A stretch of DNA of 64,000 nt from an uncultured Parvularculaceae bacterium (GCA_913055785.1 CAJXLJ010000009.1:28184-92183); one strand, 5' to 3'; shown: positions 8,815 to 17,937, numbered from the stretch's first letter. Numbers and translations are program-made. The notes: a model not told the origin generated them from the sequence alone.

Positions 8815-9408
8815 ATGCGCGCGGCCACGGTTGAGCGAAAAACCCGCGAGACGGAAATCTTCGTCGCCCTCGAACTAGACGGGGCGGGCGATTATGACAT
8901 CGAAACCGGGATCGGTTTTTTCGATCACATGCTTGAAGCCTTCGCCAAGCATTCAATGATCGATCTTAAAATCCGCGCTGAAGGCGATCTTCATATCGAC
9001 ATGCACCACACGGTCGAAGACGTGGGCATCGTCATGGGCCAGGCGGCGGCGAAAGCGCTGGGCGATTGCGCCGGCATCCGCCGTTTCGGCGCGGCGTACA
9101 TCCCGATGGACGAAACCCTGTCGCGCGCGGCGGTCGATATCTCCAAACGCCCCTATCTCGTCTGGAATGTCGGCTTCTCCCGCCCGAAGATCGGCGAGAT
9201 GGACACCGAGCTCTTCAAGGAATGGTTTCACGCCTTCGCCACGAACGCCGGGATTTGCCTGCATGTCGAAAACCTCTACGGCGACAATTCCCATCATATT
9301 ATCGAAAGTTGCTACAAGGCGCTCGCGCGCGCGTTCAGGCAGGCCGCGGAAATCGACCCCCGCGCCGGGGAAACGCCGCCGTCGACGAAAGGCTCGCTGG
9401 GCGGCTGA
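8815..9408 (+). CDS. hisB: Imidazoleglycerol-phosphate dehydratase HisB
   Basis: 197 residues, the monofunctional form. HisB dehydrates imidazole glycerol phosphate to imidazole acetol phosphate in histidine synthesis and binds two Mn ions through repeated His-rich motifs. These are visible as [13 protein letters not shown] and [10 protein letters not shown] in the first half, and [16 protein letters not shown] and [22 protein letters not shown] in the second. It ends in STKGSLGG, as is usual for the family. It opens the his cluster, which continues with hisH after two unrelated small genes. A GAAAGGAG ribosome binding site precedes the ATG. Confidence 0.97.
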   Translation: MRAATVERKTRETEIFVALELDGAGDYDIETGIGFFDHMLEAFAKHSMIDLKIRAEGDLHIDMHHTVEDVGIVMGQAAAKALGDCAGIRRFGAAYIPMDETLSRAAVDISKRPYLVWNVGFSRPKIGEMDTELFKEWFHAFATNAGICLHVENLYGDNSHHIIESCYKALARAFRQAAEIDPRAGETPPSTKGSLGG

Positions 9409-9571
9409 CGGCGCCCCGCGCTTTCAAAATTTGAAGCATTATGCTGCGCTCGCAGATTGACCATCCGGCCGCAATTGGGTGAGATCGCCGCCGGCTGGGA
9501 GCCGTCAAGCGTCTGACCTGTTGCGTATTCAAAGAAAAACCGGGCGCTCAACTTCGACAGGGCAGGAAAGT

Positions 9572-9838
9572 ATGAAAATCAGGGAATTATTGGTGATGGC
9601 CGCCGGCGCGGCGGCGATCGGTTCGGCGGCGACAGCGGGCGATTTCGCCGATGCATGCGTTGCGACCCTTGAGGCCGAAGGACGCGATGCGTCAGGCTGT
9701 GCATGTCTCGAGGAAGAAATCGTCGCCAACGGTCTGGAAGACGAGTTTCTCTCGCTCGGCGAGATCGCCGATCCGGCTGATCGCTACGCCGCCGCCTCCG
9801 ACGAGGCGAAAGCGGTCATGGACAAGTGTACGCGTTGA
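9572..9838 (+). CDS. Small secreted Cys-containing protein (paralogue 1)
   Basis: 88 residues from the ATG at 9572, which has AGGAAAG just upstream; the open frame further upstream lacks a ribosome site. A signal peptide of about 21 residues ending TATAG is predicted. The mature part contains one Cys near its start, a CxC pair (SGCACLEEE) and a Cys three residues from the end. It is followed 20 bp later by a clear paralogue with the same Cys spacing (DAxGCxCLxE). Function unknown; a secreted disulfide-stabilised protein is likely. It interrupts the his cluster. Confidence 0.8.
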   Translation: MKIRELLVMAAGAAAIGSAATAGDFADACVATLEAEGRDASGCACLEEEIVANGLEDEFLSLGEIADPADRYAAASDEAKAVMDKCTR

Positions 9839-9858
9839 TAACCGAGAGAGGAAACCAC

Positions 9859-10113
9859 ATGAAAAAGTTGCTTATCTCCGCCCTTGCGGCGGGCCTGGCC
9901 GTTTCTCCGGCCTTCGCCAGCAGTGATCTTGAGGCGCAATGCGTCGCCTACACCACCGAGACCGGCGGCGATCCTTCGGGCTGTTCCTGTCTCGCGGAGT
10001 CGGCTGATGCGGACATGACCGCGGAGCTGATGGCGGTGGCGTCAGAAGAAGATCTCCAAGCCCTGAGCCAGCCTTCCAAGGATGCGATCGCGGCCTGCTG
10101 GCCCGACGCCTGA
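9859..10113 (+). CDS. Small secreted Cys-containing protein (paralogue 2)
   Basis: 84 residues. The ATG at 9859 is preceded by GAGAGGAAACC. The signal peptide is typical (MKKLL, hydrophobic core, cleavage near AFAS, about residue 20). The mature protein has Cys at the start, a CSC pair (DPSGCSCLAES) and a Cys at the end (ACWPDA), matching paralogue 1 in position. The two genes therefore look like a tandem duplication and probably share one transcript, closed by the hairpin at 10136-10166. No known family recognised. Expression is likely separate from hisH because of that terminator. Confidence 0.82.
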   Translation: MKKLLISALAAGLAVSPAFASSDLEAQCVAYTTETGGDPSGCSCLAESADADMTAELMAVASEEDLQALSQPSKDAIAACWPDA

Positions 10114-10135
10114 GGGCCCTACCGTTTAAAGAATG

Positions 10136-10166
10136 ACGGTGCCCTTCACGGGCGCCGTTTTCTTTT
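10136..10166 (+). terminator. Rho-independent terminator after the small secreted pair
   Basis: Arms ACGGTGCCC (10136-10144) and GGGCGCCGT (10150-10158) pair with one G-T wobble around a 5-base loop and are followed by TTTTCTTTT. It separates the small-protein pair from hisH, 56 bp downstream. Confidence 0.8.
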
Positions 10167-10221
10167 GGCGCCCTCCCCGGCCCGGCTTTCCCGCCGCGGC
10201 TCTACTCGCTAGAAGCGCCCC

Positions 10222-10863
10222 ATGGCGCAGCAAGTGGCGATCATCGATTACGGCTCGGGCAATCTCCGCTCGGTTGAAAAGGCGTTCGAGCGGGCGGCCC
10301 GCGAGAGCGGTCTCGCCGCGCATTTCACGGTCACCGACGATGCCGCGCTGATCCGCGCCGCTGACCGGCTGGTGTTGCCGGGGGTCGGGGCGTTCGGGGC
10401 CTGCATGGCGGGGCTCTCGGCGCGCGCCGGCTTGCTCGAAGCGCTCGAGCATGGCGTCCTGGCAATGGGCCGGCCTTTTCTCGGCATCTGCGTCGGCATG
10501 CAGCTGCTCGCCGACCGCAGCCAGGAATTCGGATCCCATGACGGGCTCGGCTGGATCGTCGGCGATGTGAAACCTTTTGACGGCGCGGGCCTGCGCACAC
10601 CGCATATGGGCTGGAACGAGATCGCGGTTCCCGCCCCTCACCCGCTGCTCGACGGGCTTCATGGCGAGGCCTTCTATTTCGCTCACTCCTATTGTTTCGA
10701 TCCTGAAAACAACGCGCATGCGGTCGCGTTTTGCGACTATGGGGAGCGGTTCGCGGCGGCGGTGGCGCGGGACAATATCGCGGGCGTCCAGTTTCATCCG
10801 GAAAAAAGCCAGCGCGCCGGCCTCAGGCTGTTGCAGAACTTTCTGCATTGGGACCCATCGTGA
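10222..10863 (+). CDS. hisH: Imidazole glycerol phosphate synthase glutaminase subunit HisH
   Basis: 213 residues, a class I glutamine amidotransferase. HisH hydrolyses glutamine and channels ammonia to HisF, forming imidazole glycerol phosphate and AICAR. The catalytic triad is visible: Cys90 in FLGICVGMQ, His192 and Glu194 in QFHPEKS. The N-terminal IIDYGSGNLRS and PGVGAFGACM segments are family-typical. Its TGA overlaps the hisA ATG by one base (TGATG), so the two are coupled. Its partner hisF lies 2.4 kb downstream, separated by hisA and a CYTH-CHAD gene. Confidence 0.97.
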   Translation: MAQQVAIIDYGSGNLRSVEKAFERAARESGLAAHFTVTDDAALIRAADRLVLPGVGAFGACMAGLSARAGLLEALEHGVLAMGRPFLGICVGMQLLADRSQEFGSHDGLGWIVGDVKPFDGAGLRTPHMGWNEIAVPAPHPLLDGLHGEAFYFAHSYCFDPENNAHAVAFCDYGERFAAAVARDNIAGVQFHPEKSQRAGLRLLQNFLHWDPS

Positions 10864-11600
10864 TGCGCGCCCTGACCCTTTATCCCGCAATCGACCTCAA
10901 GGCCGGCGCGTGTGTGCGTCTGCTCCACGGCCGAATGGAAAAAGCCACAGTCTATAATGAAGACCCAGCCGCGCAGGCGTCAGCGTTCCGCGACAACGGC
11001 TTTGGCTGGGTGCATATTGTGGACCTCGACGGCGCCTTTTCGGGCCGGTCGGAAAACGCCGAAGCGGTCAAGGCCATCCTCTCGGCGGGCGGCATGAAGG
11101 CCCAGCTCGGCGGCGGCGTGCGCGATATGGCGGCGGCGGAGGGCTGGCTCTCCCTCGGTATCGCCAGGGTCATACTCGGTACGGCGGCGGTTCGCGACGC
11201 CGGTTTCGTACGCGCCGCCGCCCGGCGCTTTCCGGGCCGGATCGTCGTCGGAGTCGACGCGCGGGAGGGCCGGGTCAAAACCGACGGATGGGACGGCGAT
11301 ACCGGCCATACGCCGCTGGACGTTGCGAAAAAATATGAAGATCAGGGCGTCGCCGCGGTGATCTACACCGACATCAGCCGCGACGGCGCGCTCGCCGGCG
11401 TCAATGTGGAGGCGACGGCTGCGCTTGCCGATGCGCTCGCCATACCAGTGATCGCCTCGGGCGGCGTCGCCGCGCTTGATGATATCGAGGCGCTCTGCGC
11501 TGCGCATGAAAACATCGAGGGCGTCATCATCGGCCGCGCGCTTTATGACGGTCGCATCGACCCGGCAAAAGCGCTGGCTGCGGCGCGCGGGGGAAAGTAG
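10863..11600 (+). CDS. hisA: Phosphoribosylformimino-AICAR ribotide isomerase HisA
   Basis: 245 residues, a (beta/alpha)8 barrel that isomerises ProFAR to PRFAR, the fourth step of histidine synthesis. The catalytic Asp11 lies in YPAIDLKAG. The second-half Asp is in the YTDISRDGAL strand, and phosphate-binding GGG (QLGGGVRD) and IASGGV loops are present. The start at 10863 overlaps the hisH stop; the frame extends upstream within hisH, but that part is not HisA. The gene is followed by a CYTH-CHAD reading frame about 95 bp downstream. Confidence 0.97.
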   Translation: MRALTLYPAIDLKAGACVRLLHGRMEKATVYNEDPAAQASAFRDNGFGWVHIVDLDGAFSGRSENAEAVKAILSAGGMKAQLGGGVRDMAAAEGWLSLGIARVILGTAAVRDAGFVRAAARRFPGRIVVGVDAREGRVKTDGWDGDTGHTPLDVAKKYEDQGVAAVIYTDISRDGALAGVNVEATAALADALAIPVIASGGVAALDDIEALCAAHENIEGVIIGRALYDGRIDPAKALAAARGGK

Positions 11601-11694
11601 GGCCGGCGCATCCGCTAAAGTTGTCCGCGATAGGCGCCGCTTCGGCGCTGCGATAGGCTTTCGCGGGTCTGGGGTTGTGGAGTATCCGCCGGAA

Positions 11695-13232
11695 ATGGCG
11701 CGGGGCGAAATCGAAACCGAATTGAAATTCACCGGCGCGCCCGGCGATGTCGCCGCGCTGCCCGAGAGCCTGTTCATGAAAGCCATGGTTCAGGGCCGGG
11801 GCGGCGAATGGGAGCGGCTTTCCTCCACCTATTACGATACGCCGGACCTTGCGCTGGAGCAGGCCGGCCTCAGTTTGCGTTTGCGCGAGGAAAACGGCGC
11901 CCGCGTGCAGGCGGTCAAGCGTCCCCGGGGCGAGGGCGCGATTATCCGGGACGAATTTGAATGCGCGCTCGGTGAGGGGGCGGTCTTTCCGGCGAAAACC
12001 GGCGATCCGTCAGCCGATGCGCTGATCGAAGCGGCGCGCGCCGATCTTGCGCCGTCGGCGTCGACCATCGTCGACTGCTGGAGCGCTGTTGTCCGTTTCG
12101 GCGTTTCGGAAATCGAAATCGCTGTCGATCTCGGCCGCGCCGAATGCCGGGGGGCGGACGGCGTCATGCGCACGGCCCCGCTGGCGGAAGTCGAGCTGGA
12201 GCTTGTCGAGGGGGAGGCGGGCGATCTCTTCGATCTCGGCCGGCTGTTAATCAGAAACGCGCCGCTAAGGATCAGTACACGAACGAAACTCGAATACGCC
12301 CGCTCACTGGCGGGGGCCCCTATCGGATTGCGCAAGGGAGCCGGCTGCAGCTTGCGCCGGAGGAAAGCGCGGCGAGCGCGCTTGACCGTTCGCTTCTGCA
12401 GATCGCCTCGCGGCTTGCAACGCTTCAGCCGGTCCTGCTTGAGGCGCGTCATCCGGAAGGGGTTCACCAGATGCGCGTCGCCTTGCGGCGCTTGCGCGCC
12501 ATCGAGCGCACTTTCCGGCCGTTTGTCGCCGGTCGGCGTCTGCGCGCGCTCGCCGAACGAGCGAAGCTGATCGCCAGGGCGCTCGGGCCGGCCCGCGACT
12601 GGGACGTTTTTCTGGAAGAAACCCTGCCGTCGGTTCTTGAGAGCGGATACGCCCCGACCGGCGCCGGCGCGCTCAGGGCGCGGGCCATGACGATCCGCGC
12701 CGCAGCTTGGGCGGAGGCGGTAAAAATCGTTGAAAGTCAGGAGTTTAAGGAGTTTCAGCTCGACATTCTCGAGGCTGCGGTCGCCCATGACTGGCGCACC
12801 CCGGCGGGCGGCGCGTTCGACGCCGCCGTCGCTGACATTGCGCCGGCGGCGCTCGACCGGCGCCTCCGCCGGGCGCGAAAGATCGCCAGAACCATCGACC
12901 GCAGCAGCCCTGCCGGGTGGCACCCCTTGCGCATTGCACTCAAGAAGCTGCGTTATCCGCTGCAGATGTTCCGTTCGGTTTACCCGAAGGACATTCGCAA
13001 GCCCTATATGTCGACGCTCTCGGTACTGCAGGATGCTTTCGGCCACGTGAACGATGCGGCGGTGGCGCAGCGTCTCGCCAACGAGGCTGCGGAAGCGACC
13101 GGCGGCGATGCGATGCGTGCGGCGGGGTTCGTTTGCGGTTATAAGGCCGCCGAGGCCGAGGCGGCGTCGCGGACGATCGAAGCGGACTTTGCTGCCTTTG
13201 AAAACATGAAGCCGTTCTGGCGGGAAGACTGA
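11695..13232 (+). pseudogene. CYTH-CHAD domain protein split by a -1 frameshift
   Basis: Two frames together encode one CYTH-CHAD protein of about 510 residues. The first (ATG at 11695) holds the CYTH triphosphate tunnel domain: ExExK motif at residues 7-11 (ETELK), then YYDTPDLAL, LRLRE, KRPRG, EVELEL and TKLEYA. The second frame holds the CHAD domain, with HPEGVHQMRVALRRLRA and WHPLRIALKKLRYPLQMF, and stops at 13232. The frames join around GGGGGCCCC (12312-12320). One extra base there restores a continuous LAGGPYRIAQGS reading. CHAD binds polyphosphate and CYTH cleaves or binds organic or tri-phosphates. A real mutation, programmed slippage or a sequencing error are all possible. The stop abuts hisF. 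Confidence 0.85.
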
Positions 13233-14006
13233 ATGCTCAATATACGGATTATTCCGTGCCTTGACGTGAAAGACGGACGGGTCGTCAAGGGCGTCAATTT
13301 CGTCAACCTCCGCGACGCCGGCGATCCGGTCGCGGCGGCCGAGGCCTATGACGCGGCGGGCGCTGACGAGCTGTGCTTTCTCGACATTTCCGCGAGCCAT
13401 GAGGGCAGGGGCGTCCTGCTCGACAAGGTGAGCGCCGTCGCCGAGCGCTGTTTCATGCCGCTGACGGTCGGCGGCGGCGTTTCGTCGGTGGAGGATTTCC
13501 GCAACCTGCTTCTCGCCGGCGCGGACAAGGTGGCGATCAACACGGCGGCGGTCAAAGATCCGGACCTTGTCAGTCGCGCCGCGGCGCAGTTTGGCGCCCA
13601 GTGCGTCGTCGTCGCCATCGATGCGAAGGCGAAGCCCGGCGGCGGCTGGGAAATATACACCCATGGCGGGCGCGAACCGGCCGGGATCGACGCCGTGGCG
13701 TTCGCCCGCGAGGTGGTGCGGCGCGGGGCCGGGGAGATCCTGCTGACCTCCATGGACCGGGACGGCGTCAAGACCGGTTTCGATATCGCCTTGACCCGTG
13801 CGGTTGCGGATGCCGTGTCCGCGCCGGTGATCGCTTCCGGCGGCGCCGGTACGGCGGCTCATATGGCTGAAGCGGCGATAGCGGGCAATGCCGCCGCGGT
13901 GCTTGCGGCGTCGATTTTCCATTTCGGCGAGGTCTCGATCGCGGAAGTGCGCGCCGCGCTCGCCGCCGCCGGCGCGCCGGTGCGGCGGCTTGCTGGCGCA
14001 GCTTGA
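13233..14006 (+). CDS. hisF: Imidazole glycerol phosphate synthase cyclase subunit HisF
   Basis: 257 residues, (beta/alpha)8 barrel. HisF uses ammonia from HisH to convert PRFAR into imidazole glycerol phosphate and AICAR. The catalytic Asp11 is in [15 protein letters not shown], and the second Asp is in [13 protein letters not shown]. Phosphate loops are at GGGVSS and ASGGAGT. The ATG directly follows the stop of the CYTH-CHAD reading frame (TGAATG), so translation of hisF may depend on ribosomes finishing the CHAD frame. That would matter if the frameshift is real. hisE follows 31 bp later. Confidence 0.97.
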   Translation: MLNIRIIPCLDVKDGRVVKGVNFVNLRDAGDPVAAAEAYDAAGADELCFLDISASHEGRGVLLDKVSAVAERCFMPLTVGGGVSSVEDFRNLLLAGADKVAINTAAVKDPDLVSRAAAQFGAQCVVVAIDAKAKPGGGWEIYTHGGREPAGIDAVAFAREVVRRGAGEILLTSMDRDGVKTGFDIALTRAVADAVSAPVIASGGAGTAAHMAEAAIAGNAAAVLAASIFHFGEVSIAEVRAALAAAGAPVRRLAGAA

Positions 14007-14037
14007 AAGCCGCACGCCAAGCGGTTAGGGGCGATAT

Positions 14038-14373
14038 ATGAGCAAGGCATCACATACGTTAGGCGACGTTCTCGCCCGCCTTCATGCAACAATCGAAACC
14101 CGAAAGGGCGCCGATCCCGATGCGTCCTACACGGCTTTGCTGCTCGCCGGCGGCGTCCGGAAATGCGCGCAGAAATTCGGCGAGGAAGCGATCGAAACAG
14201 TGCTCGCCGCCGTAGGCGGCGACAAGGCGCATCTGACGGCGGAAGCCGCCGACGCGCTTTATCACCTGATGGTAACGCTCGCCGCCGCGGGCGTGTCGCC
14301 GGACGATGTCGCCGCCGAACTCGCTCGCCGCGAGAGCCAGTCGGGCCATGCGGAAAAAGCGGGGCGGAAGTAA
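14038..14373 (+). CDS. hisE: Phosphoribosyl-ATP pyrophosphatase HisE
   Basis: 111 residues, all-alpha MazG-like fold. HisE hydrolyses phosphoribosyl-ATP to phosphoribosyl-AMP, the second step of histidine synthesis. Family landmarks are LxxTIExRKGADPDASYTA near the start, the metal-binding GEEAIETVLAA helix with paired Glu residues, and EAADALYHLMV. It is separate from HisI, as is common in alphaproteobacteria. It is the last gene of the his cluster here. hisG, hisD, hisC and hisI are not in the window. Confidence 0.96.
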   Translation: MSKASHTLGDVLARLHATIETRKGADPDASYTALLLAGGVRKCAQKFGEEAIETVLAAVGGDKAHLTAEAADALYHLMVTLAAAGVSPDDVAAELARRESQSGHAEKAGRK

Positions 14374-14698
14374 CAGCGCCAGCGCCGCGCCTTCCGCAAC
14401 ATTCACAATATCAAAGAACCTGACAGAGACGGCGGCCGCCCGCCTCCCGTCCGTACGCTGAAGAGGTCTCATCCGGTTCGCGGCTGCCCGCTTGGAAATG
14501 TCCGGCCTGTTGCGCCGTCATCAGCGTCGACGGAGAGAATAAGGCGGGCGGCGAGGGGGGTGGATAACTCTCCCCATTTTCTGGGCTGCAGCGCCAACCG
14601 CCCTCCTGAGGTTGTATTTCGCGCGGCCGCTATTCGCCTCCCGCGTGCAAAAAAAGCCCCGCCGAAGCGGGGCTTTTTATCGTTTCTGAACGGTCAGC
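14374..14698. other. Intergenic region between hisE and the M2 peptidase gene
   Basis: A 325-bp gap between convergent genes. I see no plausible gene, no RNA fold that I recognise and no long repeat up to about 14640. The right end holds the strong bidirectional terminator at 14651-14678. Confidence 0.6.
14651..14678. terminator. Bidirectional terminator between hisE and the M2 peptidase
   Basis: Perfect 12-bp palindrome AAAAAGCCCCGC/GCGGGGCTTTTT around CGAA. On the minus strand the loop reads UUCG closed by C-G, and the tail is seven T residues, which suits the peptidase gene. On the plus strand the tail is TTTTTAT, which suits the his cluster. The same stem-loop core recurs at 20619-20642. 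Confidence 0.9.
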
Positions 14699-16585
14699 CT
14701 ACCAGCCGCACTGGCGGCCTTCGTTCTGTTCTTTCAGATAGTCCATCAGCGGTTCGAAATAGGCGACCACCGCCGAGCCGTCCATTTCGGCCGATCCGGT
14801 GAAGGCCTCGAGCGCTTCCGGCCAGGGTTCCGACTGGCCCATCTCCAGCATCGCGTTGAACTTCTCACCGACCTCTTTCGATCCGTAAACGGAGCAACGA
14901 TGCAGCGGACCTTCCCAGTCGGCCATTTCGCAGGCCGCCTTGTGGAACTGGAACTGCAGGATGTTGGCGATGAAGTAGCGCGTATAGGAGACGTTGTTGG
15001 GGATGTGGTATTTGCCGCCCGGATCGAAATAATCGGCCGAGCGTTCGACCGGCGGGCGGATGCCCTGATACTGGGTGCGCAAGGCCCACCAGCCGTCATT
15101 ATAGGTTTCCGGGGTCAGCTCGCCGGAAAACACCTGCCAGCGCCACTTGTCCATCAGGAGGCCGAAGGGCTGGAACGCAATTTTTTCAAGCGCGACGGAC
15201 ATTAAAAGCCCGACGTCTTTCGAGGCGTCCGGCGTCTCGTCGAGGAGGCCGATCTGTTTCAGATATTCCGGCGTGATCGACAGCGCCACCATGTCGCCGA
15301 TCGCTTCATGGAAACCGCCATTGGCGCCGCCCCAGAAAATCGGCGACTGATCCTTGTAGGCGCGCTGATAGTAGTTGTGGCCAAGTTCGTGATGCACCGT
15401 CTGGAAGTCGTCGGCGTTGACCTTGGTGCACATCTTGATGCGGATGTCCTCGGCGCCGTCGAGATTCCACGCTGAAGCGTGACAGGCGGCTTCGCGGCCC
15501 TCGGGTTTGGTGATCTGCGAGCGTTCCCAGAACGTATCCGGGAGCGGCTCGAAGCCAAGGGACGAGAAGAAAGCCTCGCCGGTCTTGACCATTTTCACCG
15601 CGTCATAGCCGTTGTCTTTCAAAAGCGCCGTCAGGTCGTAGCCCGGATCGGCGTCGCCCGGCGCGACGAGGTCGTAAATGTTGAGCCAGCTTTGCGCCCA
15701 CATATTGCCGAGAAGGTCGGCGCGGATCGGCTGGTCGAGCGGGACGATGTCGTCGCCGTATTTGTCGTTGAGCTTGGCGCGGACATGGCAGTGAAGTTCG
15801 TCGTAAAGCGGCTTCACCTGCCCCCACAGCCGGTCGGTTTCGGCCGCAAACTCCGCAGGCGGAAGATCGTAACGGGCGCGCCACATGGTCCCGACATCGT
15901 CAAAGCCGAGCTCGACGGCGCCTTCATTGGCGACCTTCACCATCGCGGCGTAGTCGCTCTTCATCGTGCCGCCGTCGGCGCGCTCGGCCACCGGCACCTC
16001 GCGCCATTTCGTCCAGATTTCCTGAAGCCTTTGCGGGTCGCGGACAGTGCCCATCATTTCTTCGAGATCGACACGGGGAACCTGCGCGCCGTCAAGTTCG
16101 ATCTTGCCTGTCGCATAAGCAGACGACATGCGCGTGTTGATTTCCGAAAGCTCCTTGGCCGCGCCCGGGCGCTCAGGCGCCGGCAGGTTGAGGCCGAGCT
16201 TGATCAGCTCGATCTTGCGGCGCATGTCGGCGGGCAGTTCGAGGTCATTGAAGCGCTTGGCTTCATTGGCGAACTTGACGCCCATCTCGGTGCCTTCGGC
16301 GCTCACTTGCGTGTTCAGCCAGTCGGTGTCGTAGTTGATATAGGTTGCGTTCACCCAGGCGATGCGCGCCGAATATTCGCCGAACTCCCGATAGAACTTT
16401 TCGACTTTCTCGATGAAGGCCTGCGCCTCGTTTACGGTCGCGGGGCCTGATTGCGGCGCGGCGGTTTCGGTCTCGCCGGTCGACAGGGAGCCGACGGCTT
16501 CCGGTTGCGAACAGGACGCCGCAAACGCCAGAACGGAAAGCGCGGCACCGGCGCCGAGGAGACGGCGCAAATGAATTGATGTCAT
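14699..16585 (-). CDS. M2 family (angiotensin-converting-enzyme-like) metallopeptidase lipoprotein
   Basis: 628 residues. A zinc peptidase of family M2, expected to release dipeptides from peptide C-termini in the periplasm. The zinc site is HELGH at 399-403 with the third ligand Glu427 in GFHEAIGD, the ACE spacing. Other ACE-like blocks are WTKWRE, SAWNLDG and NNVSYTRYFIANILQFQFHKA. The N-terminus is a lipoprotein signal ending in AFAASC. I chose the ATG at 16585, preceded by AGGTGGG, over the start 39 bp upstream. It is transcribed alone toward the strong terminator at 14651. Confidence 0.95.
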   Translation of the reverse strand: MTSIHLRRLLGAGAALSVLAFAASCSQPEAVGSLSTGETETAAPQSGPATVNEAQAFIEKVEKFYREFGEYSARIAWVNATYINYDTDWLNTQVSAEGTEMGVKFANEAKRFNDLELPADMRRKIELIKLGLNLPAPERPGAAKELSEINTRMSSAYATGKIELDGAQVPRVDLEEMMGTVRDPQRLQEIWTKWREVPVAERADGGTMKSDYAAMVKVANEGAVELGFDDVGTMWRARYDLPPAEFAAETDRLWGQVKPLYDELHCHVRAKLNDKYGDDIVPLDQPIRADLLGNMWAQSWLNIYDLVAPGDADPGYDLTALLKDNGYDAVKMVKTGEAFFSSLGFEPLPDTFWERSQITKPEGREAACHASAWNLDGAEDIRIKMCTKVNADDFQTVHHELGHNYYQRAYKDQSPIFWGGANGGFHEAIGDMVALSITPEYLKQIGLLDETPDASKDVGLLMSVALEKIAFQPFGLLMDKWRWQVFSGELTPETYNDGWWALRTQYQGIRPPVERSADYFDPGGKYHIPNNVSYTRYFIANILQFQFHKAACEMADWEGPLHRCSVYGSKEVGEKFNAMLEMGQSEPWPEALEAFTGSAEMDGSAVVAYFEPLMDYLKEQNEGRQCGW

Positions 16586-16674
16586 GAAATCCCACCTGAT
16601 TGCTGGATATGCCTGAACGCACACTAGCGTATCCGCCGCCGCATCGCAAAGCGTAGAGCCTTGAAAATAAGGAG

Positions 16675-17937
16675 CTATCGCTTGCGCCAGGCGTCCATCG
16701 GGCCGGCGTCCGCGGCTTGCGGCGAGGGCGCCTCAGGCCGCTCGGCCGTCGCCGTCTCGATATAGGCCTCAAGACTTTCAGCGCCGGCGTCTTTCAGCAT
16801 CGTCTCGATCTGCGCCGGCGTGTGGGTGATGCGATAACGCCGCGCGAGTTCTTTTTTGAACGCCGGCGTATAGATGAAACCGACCGAGGCGCTTGAATGC
16901 TGGTCCTCGAACGGCGTGAGGAAGACGACGCCGTCATAGGCGTCCGCCATGGTCTGGCCCGGCGCGGCCTTGTGCATGTGGTTGCCCATATAGGCCGCCT
17001 CGCCGAACGGCGTTTTTGTGAGATCGATCGCGACGGGCGTCGCGCCGTAAGTCTTAAACGCCGAATCCCAAAGCCCTTGCGCCACCCGCGCCCAGCTATA
17101 GCTGTAACGCTCAAGCCCTTCGCCGGTGCGCGGCGCTGCGCCGTCGGCCGCCTTTTCCATTTCGATATTGAGGATCGGCGCGTTCAACCTTATCGACCAG
17201 GTCATTTCCGCATGCCACTGCCTGAAAAACGTCCCCGTGTTCCAGAACGGCGCGCCGTCCTGTTGGCGAATGTCCGTATACGCATGACGCGTGTTCGTCA
17301 GGAAAACGCCTTTTTCGCCGTTGAAATCGCCGAGATCGGCGAGAATGGTCCTGTACATCGCGTAATCGCGGCCGATCACTTCGCGCGTGTTGTAGTTCGT
17401 CCAGTCCTCGAGGCGCTCCATTTCCTTCCAGTAGCTGGGCGTTGAAACGGCGCGCACCTTCAGGCGCTCTTCCGGGGGCAGGCCGCGATTCACCTCATAG
17501 ACCGTGTGGAGAAAGTCGAAATAGGTTTTGTAGGACCAGCCATAGCGGTCCTGAAAGGCGGGGTAGAGCAGGGTGCGGTCTTCCGGGAAGGTCCCGAAAT
17601 AGGCGTCGAGCGCGCCTTGCCGGTTTGAGGGGATGACTTCGAGAAAAATATAGCGCGCCTTTCTGCGGAAGGCCGGGCTGCGCACAAGTTCGGTGTAGAA
17701 TTCCCACGGCTCGACGGCGTTGTGGAGGGCGTCGTCGAAGAGAACGAGGTCGCGCTCATCGAGAATGGTCAGCACATAATCGAGCGGCGCTTTTCCCTTC
17801 TTTTGGAGGGCCGTCACATGGCGGGCGAGCTGTTCCTCGTCGGCTTTTTGAGTCGCTTCCGCCGCCGGCTCCGGCGCGGCGAGAGCGGTCACCATCGCCG
17901 CGGCGAAAATCGAGATGAGAGTTTTTGCAAGCGCCAT
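16675..17937 (-). CDS. Secreted protein, possibly ChaN/erythromycin-esterase-like fold
   Basis: 420 residues from the ATG at 17937, which has a perfect GGAGG six bases upstream; the 30-residue extension upstream has no such site. A signal peptide covers about residues 1-21. The block LVLFDDALHNAVEPWEFYTELV (about 60-82) followed by ARYIFLEVIPSNRQG resembles the glutamate/His motifs of the ChaN/TIKI/erythromycin-esterase superfamily, but with Asp-Asp in place of the usual Gly-Glu. This assignment is weak. Further segments such as VFLTNTRHAY and MGNHMHKA hold His residues that could bind metal. Function unknown. It lies 105 bp downstream of coq7. Confidence 0.6.
   Translation of the reverse strand: MALAKTLISIFAAAMVTALAAPEPAAEATQKADEEQLARHVTALQKKGKAPLDYVLTILDERDLVLFDDALHNAVEPWEFYTELVRSPAFRRKARYIFLEVIPSNRQGALDAYFGTFPEDRTLLYPAFQDRYGWSYKTYFDFLHTVYEVNRGLPPEERLKVRAVSTPSYWKEMERLEDWTNYNTREVIGRDYAMYRTILADLGDFNGEKGVFLTNTRHAYTDIRQQDGAPFWNTGTFFRQWHAEMTWSIRLNAPILNIEMEKAADGAAPRTGEGLERYSYSWARVAQGLWDSAFKTYGATPVAIDLTKTPFGEAAYMGNHMHKAAPGQTMADAYDGVVFLTPFEDQHSSASVGFIYTPAFKKELARRYRITHTPAQIETMLKDAGAESLEAYIETATAERPEAPSPQAADAGPMDAWRKR

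Noticed and set aside
12144..12310. Separate start for the CHAD frame inside the CYTH region
   Set aside because: That part is only an alternative frame of the CYTH coding sequence, with no ribosome site and no CHAD-like residues.
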